Assembly: GCA_937990185.1 (NCBI GenBank)
Contig: CALKBI010000006.1
Coordinates: 62,001 to 126,000 of the forward strand
Reading direction: 5' to 3'
Source: an uncultured Neomegalonema sp.
Lineage (GTDB): Bacteria > Pseudomonadota > Alphaproteobacteria > Rhodobacterales > Rhodobacteraceae
DNA length: 64,000 nt
Below the pieces are notes generated by a model that saw only the letters and a program-made list of their open reading frames with translations, did not search any database and was not told the origin of the DNA. The position numbers and the translations under genes were made by a program. Shown here one piece after another: positions 62,163 through 64,000 of this stretch (positions are counted from its first letter, which is position 1; the number at the start of each line of letters is the position of its first letter).

Positions 62163-63044
62163 TTATGCAATCGCCCTACGGTTCACGAGGTTGTTGTAGT
62201 CCGTTGCTACTTGCGTAGTCAGTGCGCCGACTTCAAATGAATGCGGGCCAATCTCTGCCACCGGCGCTACCTCCGCAGCAGTTCCGCATAAGAAGCATTG
62301 CTCAAAGCCATCCAACTCATCGGGCATGATATGCCGTTCGGTTACTGGGATTTGGCGGTCTTTTAAAAGCCCAATAACGGTTCGGCGTGTGATGCCATCC
62401 AAGAAACAATCTGGTGTCGGTGTATGGACTGCGCCATCTTTGACGAAAAAGATGTTTGCGCCGGTTGCCTCGGCAACGTAACCGCGATGGTCCAGCATCA
62501 TCGCATCCGTGTAGCCTTTCGCTTCGGCTGCATGCTTTGAAAGTGTACAGATCATGTACAGCCCAGCCGCTTTTGCCTCAAACGGCGCGGTGTTCGGAGC
62601 AGGGCGCTGCCATTCCGCAATATCGAGTTTAATACCCTTCATTGAATCAGGGCCAAACATTGCAGGCCATGGCCATACCGCGATTGCAACATGGATTTTA
62701 TTATGTTGAGCCGAAACTGCCATCATCTCTGATCCGCGCCATGCTACTGGGCGCACATATGCGTTTTCATGCCCCGAAGCCGCGAGAGTTTCGAGCTTAG
62801 CCGCCTCAATCTCGTCAATCGTATAAGGAATTTCAAAACCAAGAATTTTAGCAGAATTGAAAAGGCGCTCGGTATGTTCACGGCTTTTGAAAATTTCACC
62901 GCTGTATGCGCGTTCCCCTTCGAAGACTGAACTGGCGTAGTGCAGCCCATGCGTTAGCACGTGGATTTTTGCGTCCCGCCAGTTTATCAATTCCCCATTG
63001 AACCAAATTTGACCGTCGCGGTCATCGAATGGAATAATCTCCAT
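62163..63044 (-). CDS. ilvE: branched-chain amino acid aminotransferase
   Basis: I chose the ATG at 63044, giving 293 aa that open MEIIPFDDRDGQIWFNGELI, as alphaproteobacterial IlvE proteins do. The frame extends 30 codons upstream into the operator region. Family elements are VLTHGLHYASSVFEGERAY, TLSKHAAEAKGYTDAMMLDH with the PLP-binding region, and YVAEATGANIFFVKDG. It transaminates leucine, isoleucine and valine. It is divergent from the MarR-type gene petP, as is usual in alphaproteobacteria. Confidence 0.92.
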   Translation of the reverse strand: MEIIPFDDRDGQIWFNGELINWRDAKIHVLTHGLHYASSVFEGERAYSGEIFKSREHTERLFNSAKILGFEIPYTIDEIEAAKLETLAASGHENAYVRPVAWRGSEMMAVSAQHNKIHVAIAVWPWPAMFGPDSMKGIKLDIAEWQRPAPNTAPFEAKAAGLYMICTLSKHAAEAKGYTDAMMLDHRGYVAEATGANIFFVKDGAVHTPTPDCFLDGITRRTVIGLLKDRQIPVTERHIMPDELDGFEQCFLCGTAAEVAPVAEIGPHSFEVGALTTQVATDYNNLVNRRAIA

Positions 63045-63132
63045 GTCCCAATATCCATGTCTCGAGTTGCTATCTTGCGCTGGCAGGCCACTAAATGCGC
63101 TTTTTCTTGCTTTAGAGCTATCGGTCGGATAC

Positions 63133-63159
63133 ATTTATGTCAACGTCGCTGACATAAAT
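63133..63159. promoter_or_regulatory. palindromic operator between ilvE and petP
   Basis: ATTTATGTCA (63133-63142) and TGACATAAAT (63150-63159) are perfect ten-base inverted arms around a seven-base spacer. The right arm ends nine bases before the petP start codon. Position and symmetry fit a binding site for the MarR-type protein encoded just downstream, which would control itself and perhaps ilvE. Confidence 0.7.
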
Positions 63160-63167
63160 TGTGATCC

Positions 63168-63701
63168 ATGCCCGACATGACCGCATCAAAAATGCCCTTG
63201 TTCATTGCCTGTGATGACGAGGAGCACGACGGCCCTAGCGAAAGAGCATTGCGTGAAGGCGCCGAATTGATGTTTTTTGGCTATCGGTCGTTTACGCAAG
63301 ATCCCGATAAAATTCTTTCTGAGCTTGACTATGGAAGAGCACATCATCGGGCACTTCATTTTATTGGAACGCAGCCCGGTCTTAGTGTCGCCGAATTACT
63401 GGACATTCTAGATGTTACGAAGCAGTCATTAGCGCGTGTGTTAAAACCTTTGATTGATGATGGTCTGGTTGAACAGCGTGTTGGTGAAAATGATCGGCGA
63501 CAGCGACTTTTGTTCCTTACAAATGATGGCGTTGCCTTTGAAGAACGTTTATCCGCTCCTCAACGTGCGCGACTTACTCGCGCGTTTCGAGAAGCTGGCC
63601 CGGAAGCGGTTGAGGGGTTCCGCTTTGTCTTGGAGTTGATGATGGACGAAGAACAACGCAAACAAGCACTCACCGTCATCGCCGGAGCGAAACCGTTATG
63701 A
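63168..63701 (+). CDS. petP: MarR-family regulator PetP
   Basis: The 177-aa protein has a winged-helix MarR domain with the recognition helix region LLDILDVTKQSLARVLKPLI and wing NDRRQRLLFLTNDG. The N-terminal LSELDYGRAHHRALHFIG is typical of the PetP group. Its stop overlaps the start of an OmpR-type regulator by four bases, the petP-petR arrangement described in Rhodobacter. The palindrome directly upstream suggests autoregulation. Confidence 0.85.
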   Translation: MPDMTASKMPLFIACDDEEHDGPSERALREGAELMFFGYRSFTQDPDKILSELDYGRAHHRALHFIGTQPGLSVAELLDILDVTKQSLARVLKPLIDDGLVEQRVGENDRRQRLLFLTNDGVAFEERLSAPQRARLTRAFREAGPEAVEGFRFVLELMMDEEQRKQALTVIAGAKPL

Positions 63702-64000
63702 GAGATGCGCCCCATATCCTTGTCGTCGATGATGACTCGCGCATTCGCGGGTTATTAAAAAAATATCTGTCAAATAATGGATATACCGTCAGCGAAGCCC
63801 GAGATGCGGATCACGCACGGCGCTTGCTGAGTGGGCTGTCCTTTGACCTGCTCGTAATCGACGTGATGATGCCCGGTGAAGATGGATTTTCACTCACGAA
63901 AGCGATCCGCCAAACGATGGATACCCCGGTTATTTTGCTGACTGCACGTGGGGATGCCGAGGATCGGATCGAAGGACTAGAGGTTGGAGCCGATGATTAT
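63698..64000 (+). CDS. petR: OmpR-family response regulator PetR, N-terminal part (cut by window edge)
   Basis: Only 101 codons are inside the window. The receiver domain is clear: acidic residues in ILVVDDDSRI, phosphoacceptor Asp55 in LLVIDVMMPG, Thr in ILLTARGD, and the approach to the Lys loop at GLEVGADDY. The DNA-binding domain lies beyond the edge. The start overlaps the petP stop by four bases, which supports the PetPR pair. Confidence 0.88.
   Translation, partial: MRDAPHILVVDDDSRIRGLLKKYLSNNGYTVSEARDADHARRLLSGLSFDLLVIDVMMPGEDGFSLTKAIRQTMDTPVILLTARGDAEDRIEGLEVGADDY

Overview
The window looks like chromosomal DNA of an alphaproteobacterium with moderate GC content (estimated by eye, not counted). 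The evidence is the ethylmalonyl-CoA mutase gene, the order rpmH-rnpA-yidD-yidC-engB, the glnB-glnA pair behind a sigma-54 promoter, the ilvE/petP-petR arrangement and the TIGR01459 HAD gene. I cannot name genus or family. Coding density is high. I saw no rRNA, tRNA, insertion sequence, phage gene or CRISPR array.

Layout. 1-6000: end of a nicotinate phosphoribosyltransferase gene, ethylmalonyl-CoA mutase, an AT-richer unknown membrane protein, an extracellular-type cadherin-like/CBM2 protein and an isoprenylcysteine methyltransferase-family protein. 5647-12235: a tightly packed operon with a molybdenum hydroxylase (FAD subunit plus a fused FeS/Mo subunit), a 6-hydroxynicotinate-reductase-like iron-sulfur flavoprotein, a UPF0280 (ApbE-like) protein and a DUF1185 protein. 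It looks like N-heterocycle catabolism of unknown substrate. 12232-15724: engB, yidC, yidD, rnpA and rpmH (minus strand). 15874-21332: a TVP38-type membrane protein with a MerA-like flavoprotein, a histidine kinase, a P1 peptidase and YebC. 21437-30734: a lipoprotein, a polyamine-type ABC operon, and a nucleoside/simple-sugar-type ABC operon behind a structured leader. 31022-32935: sigma-54 promoter, glnB, glnA, terminator. 33093-41783: an MttB-family methyltransferase, unknown membrane and secreted proteins, a thioesterase, a DAO-type flavoprotein and dnaE. 41800-48038: two quinoprotein-relay proteins (MBL hydrolase and SoxYZ-like carrier) facing an operon of znuC, histidine kinase, response regulator and two periplasmic proteins. 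48343-55183: argD, argF, PilZ, hslO, a lipoprotein, coaA, ribF and MaoC. 55422-60513: a glycosyltransferase carrying hallmark motifs of eukaryotic chitin synthases, an unknown secreted protein, and a radical SAM/DUF547 pair. 60719-64000: a PAS protein, a HAD hydrolase, ilvE, and the divergent petP-petR pair with a palindromic operator between.

The genes suggest a marine-type heterotroph able to handle C1 and N-containing compounds: ethylmalonyl-CoA pathway, MttB-like demethylation, a quinoprotein electron relay, polyamine and nucleoside uptake, and N-heterocycle oxidation. That reading is inference. The most notable signals are (a) the reductase-UPF0280-DUF1185 operon, where UPF0280 may be the flavin transferase for the reductase, (b) the bacterial chitin-synthase-like enzyme, (c) the radical SAM protein with MJ0619/tetraether-synthase-like cysteine motifs, and (d) interlocking inverted repeats predicting a pseudoknot ahead of a TTG-started transporter gene.
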